Shown here: one piece after another, positions 40,511 through 49,493 of the stretch
Layout: each line of letters begins with the position of its first letter
How positions within the stretch are numbered: position 1 is the stretch's first letter
NCBI GenBank assembly: GCA_036675505.1
Contig: JAKFEW010000103.1
Location: forward strand, 1-64,000
Length of the DNA stretch: 64,000 nucleotides
DNA from: JAKFEW01 sp036675505
GTDB lineage: Bacteria; Cyanobacteriota; Sericytochromatia; S15B-MN24; JAQBPE01
Reading direction: 5' to 3'
Notes under the pieces: model-generated
Seen by the model: only the letters and a program-made list of their open reading frames with translations
Database searches by the model: none
What the model was told of the DNA's origin: nothing
Translations under genes and position numbers: made by a program

Positions 40511-42337
40511 CTAATTCAACAGGCGGACGGAGCCTGCGCCCTCGTCGCCGAAGTAGATGCGGCCGACCGGGTCGGCGATGACGGGCACGAAGCGCTCGCT
40601 GGTGCCGTCCTTGAACCGCGCGTCCGGGGCGGCGCCGTCGCGGAAATCGACCGCCATCCCCGACACCCAGGCGCGCGTGGCGAGGTCGGGGCCGTTCGGG
40701 CGGGGGTTTCCGTCCGTCTGAAACAGCACAGCGCGATCGATCATCCGCACGCTCGCGGTGGTGAAGTCGCTGTCCGAAACGCCGACCCAGACGCGCCCGC
40801 GCGCGTCGTTGGCGATGCCCGAGGGCTGGAGCAATTCGTCGCTCGGGTCGCCGTCGGCGTCGCTCGCGTACCAGGTGTTGACCGACCATCCCCCGGCCCC
40901 GTCCGGAACCAACTGCCGAATGGCCTCGTTGAAATGGTCGGTGATCAGGAAGGCCCAGTTGCCGTCCGCCACGATCTGGCCGCCGTCGTTCACGATGTCG
41001 ATCGGGTTCGAGAATGAGGCAGCGAGGCCATCGGCGTCATCGATGAAGCTCGGTCCGTTGCCGCCCGCGATCGTCGTGACGTTCGCGCCGTCATGGCGCC
41101 GAATCGCGTGGTTGAAACGGTCTACGATGATCAGCGCGCCGTCGCCGGCCATCGCGAGGCCGCTCGGCATGAAGAACCGCGCGGTGGCGGCCGGGCCGTC
41201 GCTGAAGCCCGTCGCCTGGTCGAAAGGCGCTGCATCGACCGCGCCGTCGTCAGGCCCTGCGTACATCTCGAGGTAGTCGGCGTCGTTGTCCGCGGCCGCG
41301 CCGAGCTGGCCGAAATCGGGGCTGGTCAGGTCGACGCGCACGACCCGGTGGTTGCCGCCGTCCGCGATGTAGAGGGTGTTCTCGTCGGGCGAGAGGGCGA
41401 GGCCGGTGGGGTTCTGCAACCGCGAGTCGAACTTCGAGCACCCCTGCGCGCCGAGCGTGCTCGAAACGAAACCGGCCAGGCCGAACGAGCCCGCCACCTG
41501 GAACACCTGGCGCGCGGGCGTGATGCGCACGACCACATGCCGGTTCCACAACGCGGCGAACACCGTGCCGTCCGAGCGTCGCACGAGGTCCGAGACGGCG
41601 CCGAGCACAGCGGCCGTGCCCACCGCACCCTCCACGAAGCCGGTGGTGGCCGAGCCCGCGACGGTCGTGACCGCGCCGTTCAGCTCGGCCTTGCAGCCGC
41701 CCTCCCAATTGTTGTAGACGCCCGGCGGCTGGCTGACGCCGTCGAAGTGGACGGCCTTGAGCTTCAGCCGCAGCCTGCCGGCGTCGATCGCGAGCGCGTC
41801 GTAATCACCCACGGTGATGGTCGATTTCCATTCGGCGACGTCCAGGCCGTCCTTGGAAATCTGAGCCGGGATCGCGGGGCCTGCGCCATCGGCGTCGTTG
41901 TAGGCGCGCGCCTCGACCACGTAGGTCGTGCCGCGCCGCAGGTGGTTGAAGTGGACCTTGAAGTCGGGATCGCCCAGCAGGTCGGCGCCCGTGACGTCGA
42001 TCGGCCCTGCGATCGGGGTGGGCGTGCCGGTGCGGAACAAGCTGAACCGCACGAAGGTGACGTCTTCCGGCCGCCAGTTCTCATCGACGCCGGCCGTCAG
42101 GAGGTTGCGACAACCGGCCGCCTCGAAGCGCGCGCCCACCGCGACGGTCACCGCGTCGGCCGCGCCCGCGTCCGCCGCGCCGGCCTCCACGATCGCGCGC
42201 GGCGCGACGGGCAACGCCCCGGGCCCCGCGACCGGCGGAGCCTGGCAGGCGGCGAGCGTCAGCGCGGCGATCGACGCGACGATCCAGCAGCGCTGGTTCC
42301 TTGCGGTCATCGGGCGGGGGCTGTCGGGCGCGGGCAT
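40511..42337 (-). CDS. NHL-propeller lipoprotein with shared N-terminal module
   Basis: A 608-residue lipoprotein with lipobox LAAC (C31). Residues ~88-200 are a beta-rich module starting at NWRPEDVTFVRF and ending HFDG, shared with the two genes upstream. The remainder is an NHL propeller: NTLYIADGGNHRVVRVD, LIIVDRFNHAIRRHD and FLITDHFNEAIRQL. The ATG at 42337 (GGAG 9 nt upstream) is chosen over 42310, which lacks a ribosome site. It is 37 bp after the preceding gene in the operon. Confidence 0.83.
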   Translation of the reverse strand: MPAPDSPRPMTARNQRCWIVASIAALTLAACQAPPVAGPGALPVAPRAIVEAGAADAGAADAVTVAVGARFEAAGCRNLLTAGVDENWRPEDVTFVRFSLFRTGTPTPIAGPIDVTGADLLGDPDFKVHFNHLRRGTTYVVEARAYNDADGAGPAIPAQISKDGLDVAEWKSTITVGDYDALAIDAGRLRLKLKAVHFDGVSQPPGVYNNWEGGCKAELNGAVTTVAGSATTGFVEGAVGTAAVLGAVSDLVRRSDGTVFAALWNRHVVVRITPARQVFQVAGSFGLAGFVSSTLGAQGCSKFDSRLQNPTGLALSPDENTLYIADGGNHRVVRVDLTSPDFGQLGAAADNDADYLEMYAGPDDGAVDAAPFDQATGFSDGPAATARFFMPSGLAMAGDGALIIVDRFNHAIRRHDGANVTTIAGGNGPSFIDDADGLAASFSNPIDIVNDGGQIVADGNWAFLITDHFNEAIRQLVPDGAGGWSVNTWYASDADGDPSDELLQPSGIANDARGRVWVGVSDSDFTTASVRMIDRAVLFQTDGNPRPNGPDLATRAWVSGMAVDFRDGAAPDARFKDGTSERFVPVIADPVGRIYFGDEGAGSVRLLN

Positions 42338-42374
42338 CGGCGGAACTCCGGGTCGGTGGGGTGGAGCGGGCGGC

Positions 42375-43040
42375 TCAGAAACCGCCGAAGGCGGCGGAGG
42401 TGGATGTGCTGATCGTCTCGACCACGCTGGCATCCGGATCGGTGTAACCGCCCTCGGTGATCACCGGCGCGCTCGTCGTGGCGGCGCCGTCGAACTGCAC
42501 GTCGACCAGCTTGAGCGGCAGCACGACGCTCGCGGACCCGTCGCTGTCGACCGTGAAGCTGGTCTCCGACGTCCCGTCCTGGGTCGAAATCAGCTCGGGC
42601 ACTTCGAACGCGGCCAGGACCTGATAGGCCAGGGCGCGCAGGTAATAGGTGCTCCTGGGCGCGAGGCTGCCCAAGACGATCGGCTGACCGAGCTGCTCTC
42701 GCGAGATCGGACCGATCTCGGCCAGTGCTTGCGGCGTTTCATCGGGACACTTGCCGTCGCAGAGCGCGTTGAGGACGTTGAGGGACGCGAGCACCAGCGG
42801 AGGCGTGGGATCGCTCACGAAGAGCTGTACCGTCACGTATGCGATGTCGTCGAGGGTCAAGGAGGCCACCGGCGCCTGCAGGCGCCGCGCGGCGCCGACC
42901 GGGCGCAGCGTGACGACCACCTGGCGACCGGCGGCGGCCTGGATGGCGAACTTGGGGGTCCTGGCGGTCGGCGGGGCGCTGCCCGCGCAGCCTGCAGACC
43001 CCAGCGCCAGGAGACAAAGGACGGCGATGACGCGCGACAT
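42375..43040 (-). CDS. Lipoprotein consisting of the shared module alone
   Basis: A 221-residue lipoprotein (lipobox SAGC, C18). It contains the same module as its two neighbours (LTLDDIAYVTVQLF to LKLVDVQFDG, ~61-185) but no propeller. The ATG at 43040 is preferred over 43046 because the AGGAG site is 7 nt away rather than 1. It lies 10 nt after the stop of the upstream propeller gene. Confidence 0.75.
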   Translation of the reverse strand: MSRVIAVLCLLALGSAGCAGSAPPTARTPKFAIQAAAGRQVVVTLRPVGAARRLQAPVASLTLDDIAYVTVQLFVSDPTPPLVLASLNVLNALCDGKCPDETPQALAEIGPISREQLGQPIVLGSLAPRSTYYLRALAYQVLAAFEVPELISTQDGTSETSFTVDSDGSASVVLPLKLVDVQFDGAATTSAPVITEGGYTDPDASVVETISTSTSAAFGGF

Positions 43041-43050
43041 CGGCATGCTC

Positions 43051-44793
43051 CTACTGCAGCTTCCGGACGGAGTTGGCCGAGGGATCGGAGAAGAAGACCG
43101 TGCCCGAAGGATCGACGCACACGCCGATCGGGTGGAAATCGGTGGGGAGCCCCCAGAAGCTGAAGCTCGCGTCGTCGATATGGCCATCTTTGTAGGGCAC
43201 GCCATCCGCCTCGGCCTTGCCGAGCCAGGTCCGCAACCGGGCGTCGCCCGTTTTCGACGGGTCCAGGCAGCGGAGGTAAGGGCGAACAGGGGCGGCGGCC
43301 TTGTCGCGGTCTCCGAACCAGATGCGGTCCGCGTGGTCGACCGCGAGCTGGAACGGCTCGATGATCGTGTCGCCCGACGCATCGGCCGCGAAGGCGCTCT
43401 TGGTCGCAAAGGTGGTGAGCCCCCACCCGCCGGTCGCCAGCGGCGTCAGCTTGCGGAGCGCGGGCGCCAGCGCATCCTGATCGACGATCAAGAAGCCGTC
43501 CTGGAAGCGCTCGATGTCGTAGGGCGCCCGGAAACGCGCGTTGAGCGCGTTGAGCGCATCGTCGCTCGCGCCGCTGGCGTTCTTCAGGCCGGCGATCGTC
43601 GTCACGTAGGCGGAATCTGCGGCCGGATCGGCCGAGTTCAGGTCGATCCGCCGGATCACGCGGCCGTCCCGCTCGGTGACGAGCAGCGAGCCGTCCACGG
43701 CCAGCGCGAGGCCGGTGGGAAGGTTGAACGTCGCGAGGTTGATCGTGCCGTCCTGGCTGGCTGGCTGGAATTCGATGCCGCCGGCCACGACCCTGGAGTA
43801 GACAGGGTCACTGAAGCCTGCCGTTGCGGCCGTTTCCGGCATCACCTCGAACAGGTCGTTGCTCTCGAGGTCGATCGCGACGATCCGGCCGTTGTAGAAG
43901 TCGGCGACATACAACTCGGACTCGTCAGCCGACAAAGCGAGGCCGTGGGGGGTGTCGAAGCCCGTCTCACCCTTGTAGCCGACGCCGTTCGCGGGGATGC
44001 CGTACCCGCCGAGCAGGAACGTATCGCGGTCGCGGGTCACCATCCAGACCTGGTGCCCGCCTGCGACGTATAGGGTGCCATCCGAGGCCCGGACCATGTG
44101 GCCGGCGTCGAAGACGGCGGTATCCAGCCCGTAGGCGTCGCCATGCTGGAAGACGCCCCCCCCGCCCACGACGGTCGACACCACGCCCTGCTGGTCGAAT
44201 GTGCAGTCGCCGCCCTTGAGCAGGACCTCGGGGCCCGGCAGGGTCGCGGTGCCGTCGAAGACGCGGTCGATCAGCTGGAGCGCGATCGGCGTGGCGAGCG
44301 TCGGCTCGTTGTCGCCACCCACCGCGACGGTCGAGCTCCAGGTGGTCTCCGGGGCCTGGGCGATCGAGAGCAACGTGGCGGCAGCGAATCCGTCCGGCGT
44401 GCCGTTGAAGTCCTCGTCCTGCATGCCGAGCGCGTCGTCATACGCCCGGGCTTCGATGCGATAGGTGGTGTTGGCGGCGAGGCTGGTGAGCGTCAGGGTC
44501 ACGCCGGCGGTGCGGATGTCAGCGCCTGTGACGAACTGGGTGAGGTACGGCGTGGCCGCGCCGCCGACCACGTAGACGTCGAAGCGCACGTACTCGACAT
44601 CCTCCGGCGTCCATTTGGGCGCCGGGACCCCGGTCACGCGGCGGGCGGCGGGCGCCGCGAAGCCGGCATGCACCTTCACCGTCGCGGTGCCTGCGCGGGC
44701 GGGCGCGAGCGGTGCCTGCGGCGCCAGGCACCCGGCGGAGCAGATCGCGGCGAGCAAGGCAGGAACGGCGAATCTGGCGCGGCGGTGGGACAC
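43051..44793 (-). CDS. NHL-propeller lipoprotein with shared N-terminal module, first of the operon
   Basis: A 580-residue lipoprotein (lipobox SAGC, C22). Module residues ~61-181 run from KWTPEDVEYVRFDVY to VFDG, then a propeller with ELYVADFYNGRIVAID, LLVTERDGRVIRRID and VFFSDPSANSVRKLQ. The GTG at 44793 is chosen because an AGGAG site lies 7 nt upstream and a good signal peptide follows; a longer frame to 44844 adds a basic stretch. It heads the four-gene lipoprotein operon. Confidence 0.83.
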   Translation of the reverse strand: MSHRRARFAVPALLAAICSAGCLAPQAPLAPARAGTATVKVHAGFAAPAARRVTGVPAPKWTPEDVEYVRFDVYVVGGAATPYLTQFVTGADIRTAGVTLTLTSLAANTTYRIEARAYDDALGMQDEDFNGTPDGFAAATLLSIAQAPETTWSSTVAVGGDNEPTLATPIALQLIDRVFDGTATLPGPEVLLKGGDCTFDQQGVVSTVVGGGGVFQHGDAYGLDTAVFDAGHMVRASDGTLYVAGGHQVWMVTRDRDTFLLGGYGIPANGVGYKGETGFDTPHGLALSADESELYVADFYNGRIVAIDLESNDLFEVMPETAATAGFSDPVYSRVVAGGIEFQPASQDGTINLATFNLPTGLALAVDGSLLVTERDGRVIRRIDLNSADPAADSAYVTTIAGLKNASGASDDALNALNARFRAPYDIERFQDGFLIVDQDALAPALRKLTPLATGGWGLTTFATKSAFAADASGDTIIEPFQLAVDHADRIWFGDRDKAAAPVRPYLRCLDPSKTGDARLRTWLGKAEADGVPYKDGHIDDASFSFWGLPTDFHPIGVCVDPSGTVFFSDPSANSVRKLQ

Positions 44794-44839
44794 GGGTCGG
44801 CTCCTGAAGGGACGGCGTTCATACGTAGTTCCCCACATA

Positions 44840-44850
44840 ACCATACCCAG
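44840..44850 (-). promoter_or_regulatory. Candidate -10 element for the lipoprotein operon
   Basis: Minus-strand CTGGGTATGGT, i.e. TATGGT (44845-44840) preceded by GGG. The predicted leader of ~40 nt carries the AGGAG site of the GTG at 44793. Confidence 0.4.
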
Positions 44851-44877
44851 CGACCGAGCGGTCTTCGTCCGCGCCGC

Positions 44878-45768
44878 CTAGAAGTGGTCGAGCGACCAGA
44901 GGTGGCTCTGCGCCGGCGGTCGTTCGCCCGCGAGCGGCGCCACCATCGGCAGCGGCTTCGTGAGCGGCGCCAGCGAGAAGCCCGCGCTCGCGGCCGGCTC
45001 GGGCAGCCAGCCGGCGGCCTGCCCGACGCCGCGCGACGCGGCCAGGCGCCGCAGGTCCGACCAGAACCTCGTTGGATCGACATCCGGCGCACAGCCAGCT
45101 TCCTCGATCCAGAGCTCGCCGTCCTCGACGTCGACGACGGCGAAGCCGCGAGGAGGGGCCTCCGGGCCGTCCGGCAGCCAGGCCAGCGGCGCGATTTCCG
45201 CCCGCGTCAATACGTAGGCCCAGTAATCCTCCGGCCGCGTCACCCGGAACGGCGAGGCGGCCCGCCACGCCATGGGGATCGGCTGGTCGGCCGGCCACGG
45301 CGCGAACGGGGCGGTGCCTGCCAAAGCCGGTGCCTGGCCCTGGGTCGTGGCGAGCGCCGTGAAGCCGAGATCGGCGTAGAGCGATGGCCCGATGTCCGAG
45401 AACAGCAGGGCGATCGCCGTCCCGCCCGCGCGGGCCTCGTCCATCAGCGTCCGCAGCATCCGACCGGCGTGGCCCTGCCCGCGGTGCTCCTCGCGCGTGA
45501 ACACGGCGCCGAAGCCTAGGGCCTCCACCGCCGTGCCGTCGAGCGCGGCCGCAAGGCGGTAGGCCTTGCAGCCCGCCACCGGCGTGCCCGCCGCGTCATG
45601 CGCGATCATGAACCGGTAGCGCTCGCGGCCCCAGGGCGTCGCCATGTAGCCACGCGTGCGCGCGACGTAGGCCGGCAGCGGTGACCGTACGCCCCAGATG
45701 GCGTGCGTCCAGCCGAGGATCGTCTCGATCTCGGCGTCGCTCGCCAGGCGGACGGTCGTGGCGCTCAT
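44878..45768 (-). CDS. GNAT-family N-acetyltransferase
   Basis: A 296-residue protein. The N-terminal half has the GNAT acetyl-CoA loop REEHRGQGHAGRML and the beta5-alpha4 region SLYADLGFTAL. The C-terminal half may be a second, degenerate GNAT or sterol-carrier-like domain, as in Eis-type proteins. The ATG at 45768 overlaps the preceding lipoprotein stop (ATGA). Substrate unknown. Confidence 0.85.
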   Translation of the reverse strand: MSATTVRLASDAEIETILGWTHAIWGVRSPLPAYVARTRGYMATPWGRERYRFMIAHDAAGTPVAGCKAYRLAAALDGTAVEALGFGAVFTREEHRGQGHAGRMLRTLMDEARAGGTAIALLFSDIGPSLYADLGFTALATTQGQAPALAGTAPFAPWPADQPIPMAWRAASPFRVTRPEDYWAYVLTRAEIAPLAWLPDGPEAPPRGFAVVDVEDGELWIEEAGCAPDVDPTRFWSDLRRLAASRGVGQAAGWLPEPAASAGFSLAPLTKPLPMVAPLAGERPPAQSHLWSLDHF

Positions 45769-46172
45769 TCGGCCGCGCGTCCCGGCCAGACGGCGATCTT
45801 CACGGCGCGGGTCGTCGTCGCGCCTTGCGCGTCCTTCACCTCGACGGTGGCGCGGAAATCGCCCCAGGCCTCGGCCACGAAGCGTACGGTCTTGCCGTTC
45901 GTCGGGCCCGTGAAAGCGCCGTCGGTGGTCCACTGGTAGCGCAGCGCGCGGCCCTTCGGCGAGGAGGCCTGCACCGCGAGCGTCAGCGTGCGGCCCAGCC
46001 ACGTCGCGAACGTCGGCGCGGCCTGCCCGTCGCCGAGCACGGCAGTGATCACCGGCGCGTCGGCGTCGTGCGCACGCAGGCCCCCCATCACGGCCGTCGG
46101 CGCGGTTGACGGCAGCCGGGAGCAGCCGGCGAGCAGGGCCAGGGCGAGCAGGGAGATGGCGAGGCGGGGCAT
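45765..46172 (-). CDS. Small lipoprotein with PKD/Ig-like domain
   Basis: A 135-residue lipoprotein (lipobox LAGC, C17). The mature part LRYQWTTDGAFTGPTNGKTVRFVAEAWGDFRATVEVKDAQGATTT is a PKD-like beta-sandwich. The ATG at 46172 has a GGAGG site 9 nt upstream, better than 46199. TTGACC (46227-46222, minus strand) is a plausible -35 for it. Confidence 0.72.
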   Translation of the reverse strand: MPRLAISLLALALLAGCSRLPSTAPTAVMGGLRAHDADAPVITAVLGDGQAAPTFATWLGRTLTLAVQASSPKGRALRYQWTTDGAFTGPTNGKTVRFVAEAWGDFRATVEVKDAQGATTTRAVKIAVWPGRAAE

Positions 46173-46241
46173 CGGGGTGGTCCTCCGGAACGGGCGCATG
46201 GTTAAATCCAGGTTATCAGACGGTCAAGCTCTTCCGCAAGC

Positions 46242-46251
46242 CCTAATTAGG
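46242..46251. promoter_or_regulatory. Palindrome CCTAATTAGG before the cupin gene
   Basis: A perfect 10-bp palindrome overlapping the AGGAG ribosome site of the ATG at 46261, within the divergent region of 46173-46260. It may be an operator; the sequence alone cannot tell. Confidence 0.35.
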
Positions 46252-46260
46252 AGTCCGCCC

Positions 46261-46737
46261 ATGTCCACCCCTGACGACCTCGCGACCTGCCTCGCCCTGA
46301 CGCCGCACCCCGAGGGCGGGGCCTACCGCGAGACGTGGCGGGCGCGCCGGGCGGCCGGCGAAGATCGGTCGCTCGCGACGGCGATCGCCTTCATGCTGCG
46401 GCGCGGAGAGGTCTCGAAGTGGCACCGCGTCGCCTCCGACGAGCTCTGGCTCCACCAGGGCGGCGACGCGCTGCTGCTGCGGCGCATCGACGCGGACGGC
46501 CGGCTGCACGACGCCTGGCTCGGGCTCGACGTGACGGCCGGCCAGGCGCCGCAGCTGTTGGTGCGGGCAGGCGAGTGGCAGGCCGCGGTGCCGGCACCGG
46601 ACGGCTCCGCGGGCTGGACCCTGACGGCCTGCGTGGTCGCGCCGGGCTTCGAGTTCGCCGACTTCGAGATGGTGGACGAGCCGGCGCTGGCCGCGCGCTG
46701 GCCCGCGCTCGCCGGTCGGCTGGCGCTCGCGTTATAA
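46261..46737 (+). CDS. Cupin_5 (DUF985)-family protein
   Basis: A 158-residue single-domain cupin. The family signature is clear: LTPHPEGGAYRETWR, TAIAFMLRRGEVSKWHRV and SDELWLHQGGDALLL, and the C-terminal VAPGFEFADFEM. Members resemble ManC-like or metal-binding cupins with no established reaction. AGGAG precedes the ATG. Confidence 0.88.
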   Translation: MSTPDDLATCLALTPHPEGGAYRETWRARRAAGEDRSLATAIAFMLRRGEVSKWHRVASDELWLHQGGDALLLRRIDADGRLHDAWLGLDVTAGQAPQLLVRAGEWQAAVPAPDGSAGWTLTACVVAPGFEFADFEMVDEPALAARWPALAGRLALAL

Positions 46738-46738
46738 T
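46733..46738 (+). promoter_or_regulatory. Consensus -10 (TATAAT) over the cupin stop codon
   Basis: A perfect TATAAT 54 nt before the methyltransferase ATG at 46793, with no evident -35. It would let the methyltransferase be transcribed independently of the cupin gene. Confidence 0.4.
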
Positions 46739-46792
46739 GAGGGCGAGCCGCCCGCGGAAAGCCGCGGCGGTGTGCCTGAAAGGGGGCCCACG

Positions 46793-47401
46793 ATGGGCGA
46801 CGCGCTGCTATTCTTCAAGAACTTCCTCACGAACCCGACGGCGATCGGCTCGGTCATCCCGAGCTCGCCGCACCTCGTCAACGACCTGCTCGCAGGCGTC
46901 GACTTCGATAAGGCCCGCGTGATCGTCGAATACGGCCCCGGCACAGGCGTCTTCACCGATGAGATCGTGCGTCGGCTGCACCCGGATGCGAAGCTCCTGA
47001 GCATCGAGCTGATGGAAGAGTTCTACTCGACGCTCAAGGCCCGCTACGATGACCCGCGCGTCATCCTGGTCCACGGCAGCGCCGCCGACGTGCGCAAGCA
47101 CCTCGCAGCCCATGGACTAGGCCCCGCGCAGGCGGTCGTTTCCGGCCTGCCGTTCACTTCGCTGCCGGACGACCTGCGCCACCAGATCATCAGCGAGACC
47201 TGCAAGGCGCTCGCGCCGGGCGGCCGCTTCCTGCTCTACCAGTACTCCAAGTTCCTGCTCGGCCACTTGCAGAAGTACTTCGACGGCATCCAGATCCACT
47301 GGACCTTCCTGAACTTCCCGCCGGCGTTCTCGTACTACTGCGAGCGCCCGCGCCTCGGCGCCGACGCGCCACAGGCCCCGTCGTCCCTCGCCGGCGCCTG
47401 A
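46793..47401 (+). CDS. PmtA-like phospholipid N-methyltransferase / rRNA-dimethylase-fold methylase
   Basis: A 202-residue SAM methyltransferase. FLTNPTAIGSVIPSSPHLV at the N-terminus, motif I VIVEYGPGTGVFT, and SGLPFTSLPDDLRHQII are typical of the PmtA family, which methylates phosphatidylethanolamine. Location beside psd, cdsA and pssA supports a phospholipid role. AAAGGGGG precedes the ATG. Not a canonical KsgA, which is longer. Confidence 0.85.
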   Translation: MGDALLFFKNFLTNPTAIGSVIPSSPHLVNDLLAGVDFDKARVIVEYGPGTGVFTDEIVRRLHPDAKLLSIELMEEFYSTLKARYDDPRVILVHGSAADVRKHLAAHGLGPAQAVVSGLPFTSLPDDLRHQIISETCKALAPGGRFLLYQYSKFLLGHLQKYFDGIQIHWTFLNFPPAFSYYCERPRLGADAPQAPSSLAGA

Positions 47402-47425
47402 GCCGCGGCGCCGCCTGGTCGGGCG

Positions 47426-48529
47426 TCAGGCCGGTCCGCGCTCGGCGAGCAAGGCCGTGACCGATGAGAGCAGGCGCCACGCGTCCAGCGGCCCCGGGCG
47501 GCCCATGTTCACGTGGTTGAGGCCGCGCACGAGATAGAGGCGCGAGAGCCCGGGGCGCGCCGCCCGGTGCAGCGCCTGGCTCTCGGTGTAAGGGATCAGG
47601 TCGTCGTCCACGCCATGGACCAGGATCAGCCTGGCGCGCAGGCCCGACAGGTCCTGGCGGGCCACGTCCATCGACGCGATGTCGATCCGCATCGGCTCGG
47701 ACAGGGCGGCGTAGAGGGCGTCGAAGCGCGCCGGGTCGCAGTTGGACACGAAGGCCAGCAGCGCGCGGCCGGTGGGATCCGTCAGCTGGGCCACCAGGTC
47801 CGCGATATCGGCCTCGCCGTCCGGGATGCGGCGCTCGACGATCGCGCGTAACACCGCGCGGGACGCTTCGTCAGGCACCGCATCGGCCAGGCTCGCGCAA
47901 AGCACCCAGCGCCCGTAGGAGTCGGGTGCCATATGCAGCCAGGGCCCATCGCCGTTCGGGCCGCCGCGCTCGCGAAAGGCCCCGGTGGTGACGAAGCGCA
48001 TCTCGGCGACCAGATCGAAGTAGCCCCCGATGCAGAACAGGAAACGCACGCGCTCGCGGATCGCGGGCTCGAGCGCCGCGATCACGCCGGGGCCCATCGC
48101 GAAGCTCAGGCCGCCGATCCCCGCGCGGCCGCCAGGCGCCCAGGTGGGGTTGGCCACCATGTGGGCGAAGGCCGCCTTCACCACGTCGCGGTACCAGGGC
48201 CGCACGTTGAGCTCACGCAGCATGGCGAGCTCCGGCACCAGCACCGCGAAGCCCAGCCTGGCGATCGCGCTGGCGAACGCGATCAGGCGCTCGTCGTCCT
48301 TGCCGCCTTTCGCCACGCCGGGCACGAGCAGCAAGCCCGCGCGCGGCGCCGTCGCCGGCAAGTAAAGATCGGCCTCGCCCTCACCGTCGCCCAGCGGGAA
48401 GGTCGTCGCCGTGCGCGTCGGCGGCGCCGTACGCCGCTTGAGCCGGCTGGGCGCCTCGCGAGCGGCCAAGTCCGCCATGAAATCGAAGGCGTCGATGGTC
48501 GGAACGAGGAGGTGGTCGAGAGCGCCCAT
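47426..48529 (-). CDS. Alpha/beta-hydrolase-fold protein
   Basis: A 367-residue hydrolase. Nucleophile elbow GIGGLSFAMG, acid in LVHGVDDDLIPYTES, and histidine in GLNHVNMG give a complete-looking triad, and LLLVPGVAKGGKDDERLIAF is the oxyanion region. The ATG at 48529 is only 24 bp from the divergent psd start and has no ribosome site, so its mRNA is probably leaderless. Substrate unknown. Confidence 0.82.
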   Translation of the reverse strand: MGALDHLLVPTIDAFDFMADLAAREAPSRLKRRTAPPTRTATTFPLGDGEGEADLYLPATAPRAGLLLVPGVAKGGKDDERLIAFASAIARLGFAVLVPELAMLRELNVRPWYRDVVKAAFAHMVANPTWAPGGRAGIGGLSFAMGPGVIAALEPAIRERVRFLFCIGGYFDLVAEMRFVTTGAFRERGGPNGDGPWLHMAPDSYGRWVLCASLADAVPDEASRAVLRAIVERRIPDGEADIADLVAQLTDPTGRALLAFVSNCDPARFDALYAALSEPMRIDIASMDVARQDLSGLRARLILVHGVDDDLIPYTESQALHRAARPGLSRLYLVRGLNHVNMGRPGPLDAWRLLSSVTALLAERGPA

Positions 48530-48537
48530 GGCGGCCC

Positions 48538-48547
48538 ATGGTATCCT
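48538..48547. promoter_or_regulatory. Back-to-back -10 elements in a 24-bp divergent intergenic region
   Basis: TATCCT (48542-48547) ends 6 nt before the psd ATG at 48554. On the opposite strand TACCAT (48543-48538) ends 8 nt before the hydrolase ATG at 48529. The two hexamers overlap by two bases. There is no room for leaders, so both transcripts should be nearly or fully leaderless. Confidence 0.5.
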
Positions 48548-48553
48548 GGCGGC

Positions 48554-49480
48554 ATGCCGCCGTCCAGCAACCCGCCCGCCGCGGCGCCCGTCAGGCACCG
48601 CGATCGTCGGACCGGCGAGGTCGTCGAAGAGCCGATTTTCGCCGAGTCGACGCTGCGCTGGTTCTATGAGCACCCCATCGGCCGCGTCGTCTTCGACCGC
48701 CTGATCAACCGCAAGTGGTTCTGCGACCTTTACGGCCGCCGCATGGACCACGCGGGCAGCCGCGGGCGCATCGCGCCCTTCGTCGCCGGCTTCGGCATCG
48801 ACATGAGCGAGGCCGAGCGGCCGCTCGAGGCCTTTGCGAGCTTCAACGACTTCTTCTTCCGCACGCTCAAGCCGGGCGCCCGCCCCTACCCGACCGATCC
48901 GCACGTCCTCGGCTCGCCGGGCGATGGCAAGCTGCTGGTGTACCCGCGGCTCGAGCTGGACGCGCGCCTGCCGATCAAGGGCACGGCGTGCTCGCCGGCG
49001 GCCTTGCTGTGCGCCGAGGCCGAGGCGGCGAGGTACGCGGGTGGCGCGGCCTTCGTGCTGCGGCTCGCCCCGCCGGACTATCACCGCTTCCACTTCATCG
49101 ACGACGGCACGGCCGAGGCCACCCGCGAGGTGCCGGGGCGCTACGACTCCGTGAACCCGATCGCGCTCGCCCGCGTGCCGGACGTGTTTTGCCGCAACAA
49201 GCGGGCGGTCACGGCGATCGAGACCGCCCACTTCGGCCGCATGGCTTACGTCGAGGTCGGGGCGATCACGATCGGCACGATCGTCCAGACCTTCCAGGCC
49301 GGCAAGGTGTCGCGTGGCCAGGAGAAAGGCTACTTCCGCTATGGCGGCTCGACGATCGTGGCGCTCTTCGAGCCAGGCGCGGTCACCTTCGACGAGGACC
49401 TGGTTGCTGACTCCGCAACGGGTCTCGAGGTGCGGATCCGCGCCGGCGAGCCGATCGGCCGGGCGGCTGTTCGGGATTAG
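48554..49480 (+). CDS. psd: Phosphatidylserine decarboxylase
   Basis: Membrane-associated pyruvoyl enzyme making phosphatidylethanolamine (308 residues). LGSPGDGKLLVYP, DYHRFHFIDDG and CRNKRAVTAIET are family blocks. Autocleavage at the Gly-Ser of YGGSTIV (G265-S266) would create the pyruvoyl group. The GGST form is the PSD type seen in longer enzymes rather than E. coli LGST. With pssA and cdsA nearby, the PE pathway is complete. Its start has the leaderless -10 geometry. Confidence 0.93.
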   Translation: MPPSSNPPAAAPVRHRDRRTGEVVEEPIFAESTLRWFYEHPIGRVVFDRLINRKWFCDLYGRRMDHAGSRGRIAPFVAGFGIDMSEAERPLEAFASFNDFFFRTLKPGARPYPTDPHVLGSPGDGKLLVYPRLELDARLPIKGTACSPAALLCAEAEAARYAGGAAFVLRLAPPDYHRFHFIDDGTAEATREVPGRYDSVNPIALARVPDVFCRNKRAVTAIETAHFGRMAYVEVGAITIGTIVQTFQAGKVSRGQEKGYFRYGGSTIVALFEPGAVTFDEDLVADSATGLEVRIRAGEPIGRAAVRD

Positions 49481-49493
49481 CGGCCAAGCACGG

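Noticed and set aside
46733..46793. TATAAT as proof of a strong promoter
   Set aside because: It is created partly by the cupin stop codon (TTA TAA) and has no -35; kept only as a low-confidence candidate.
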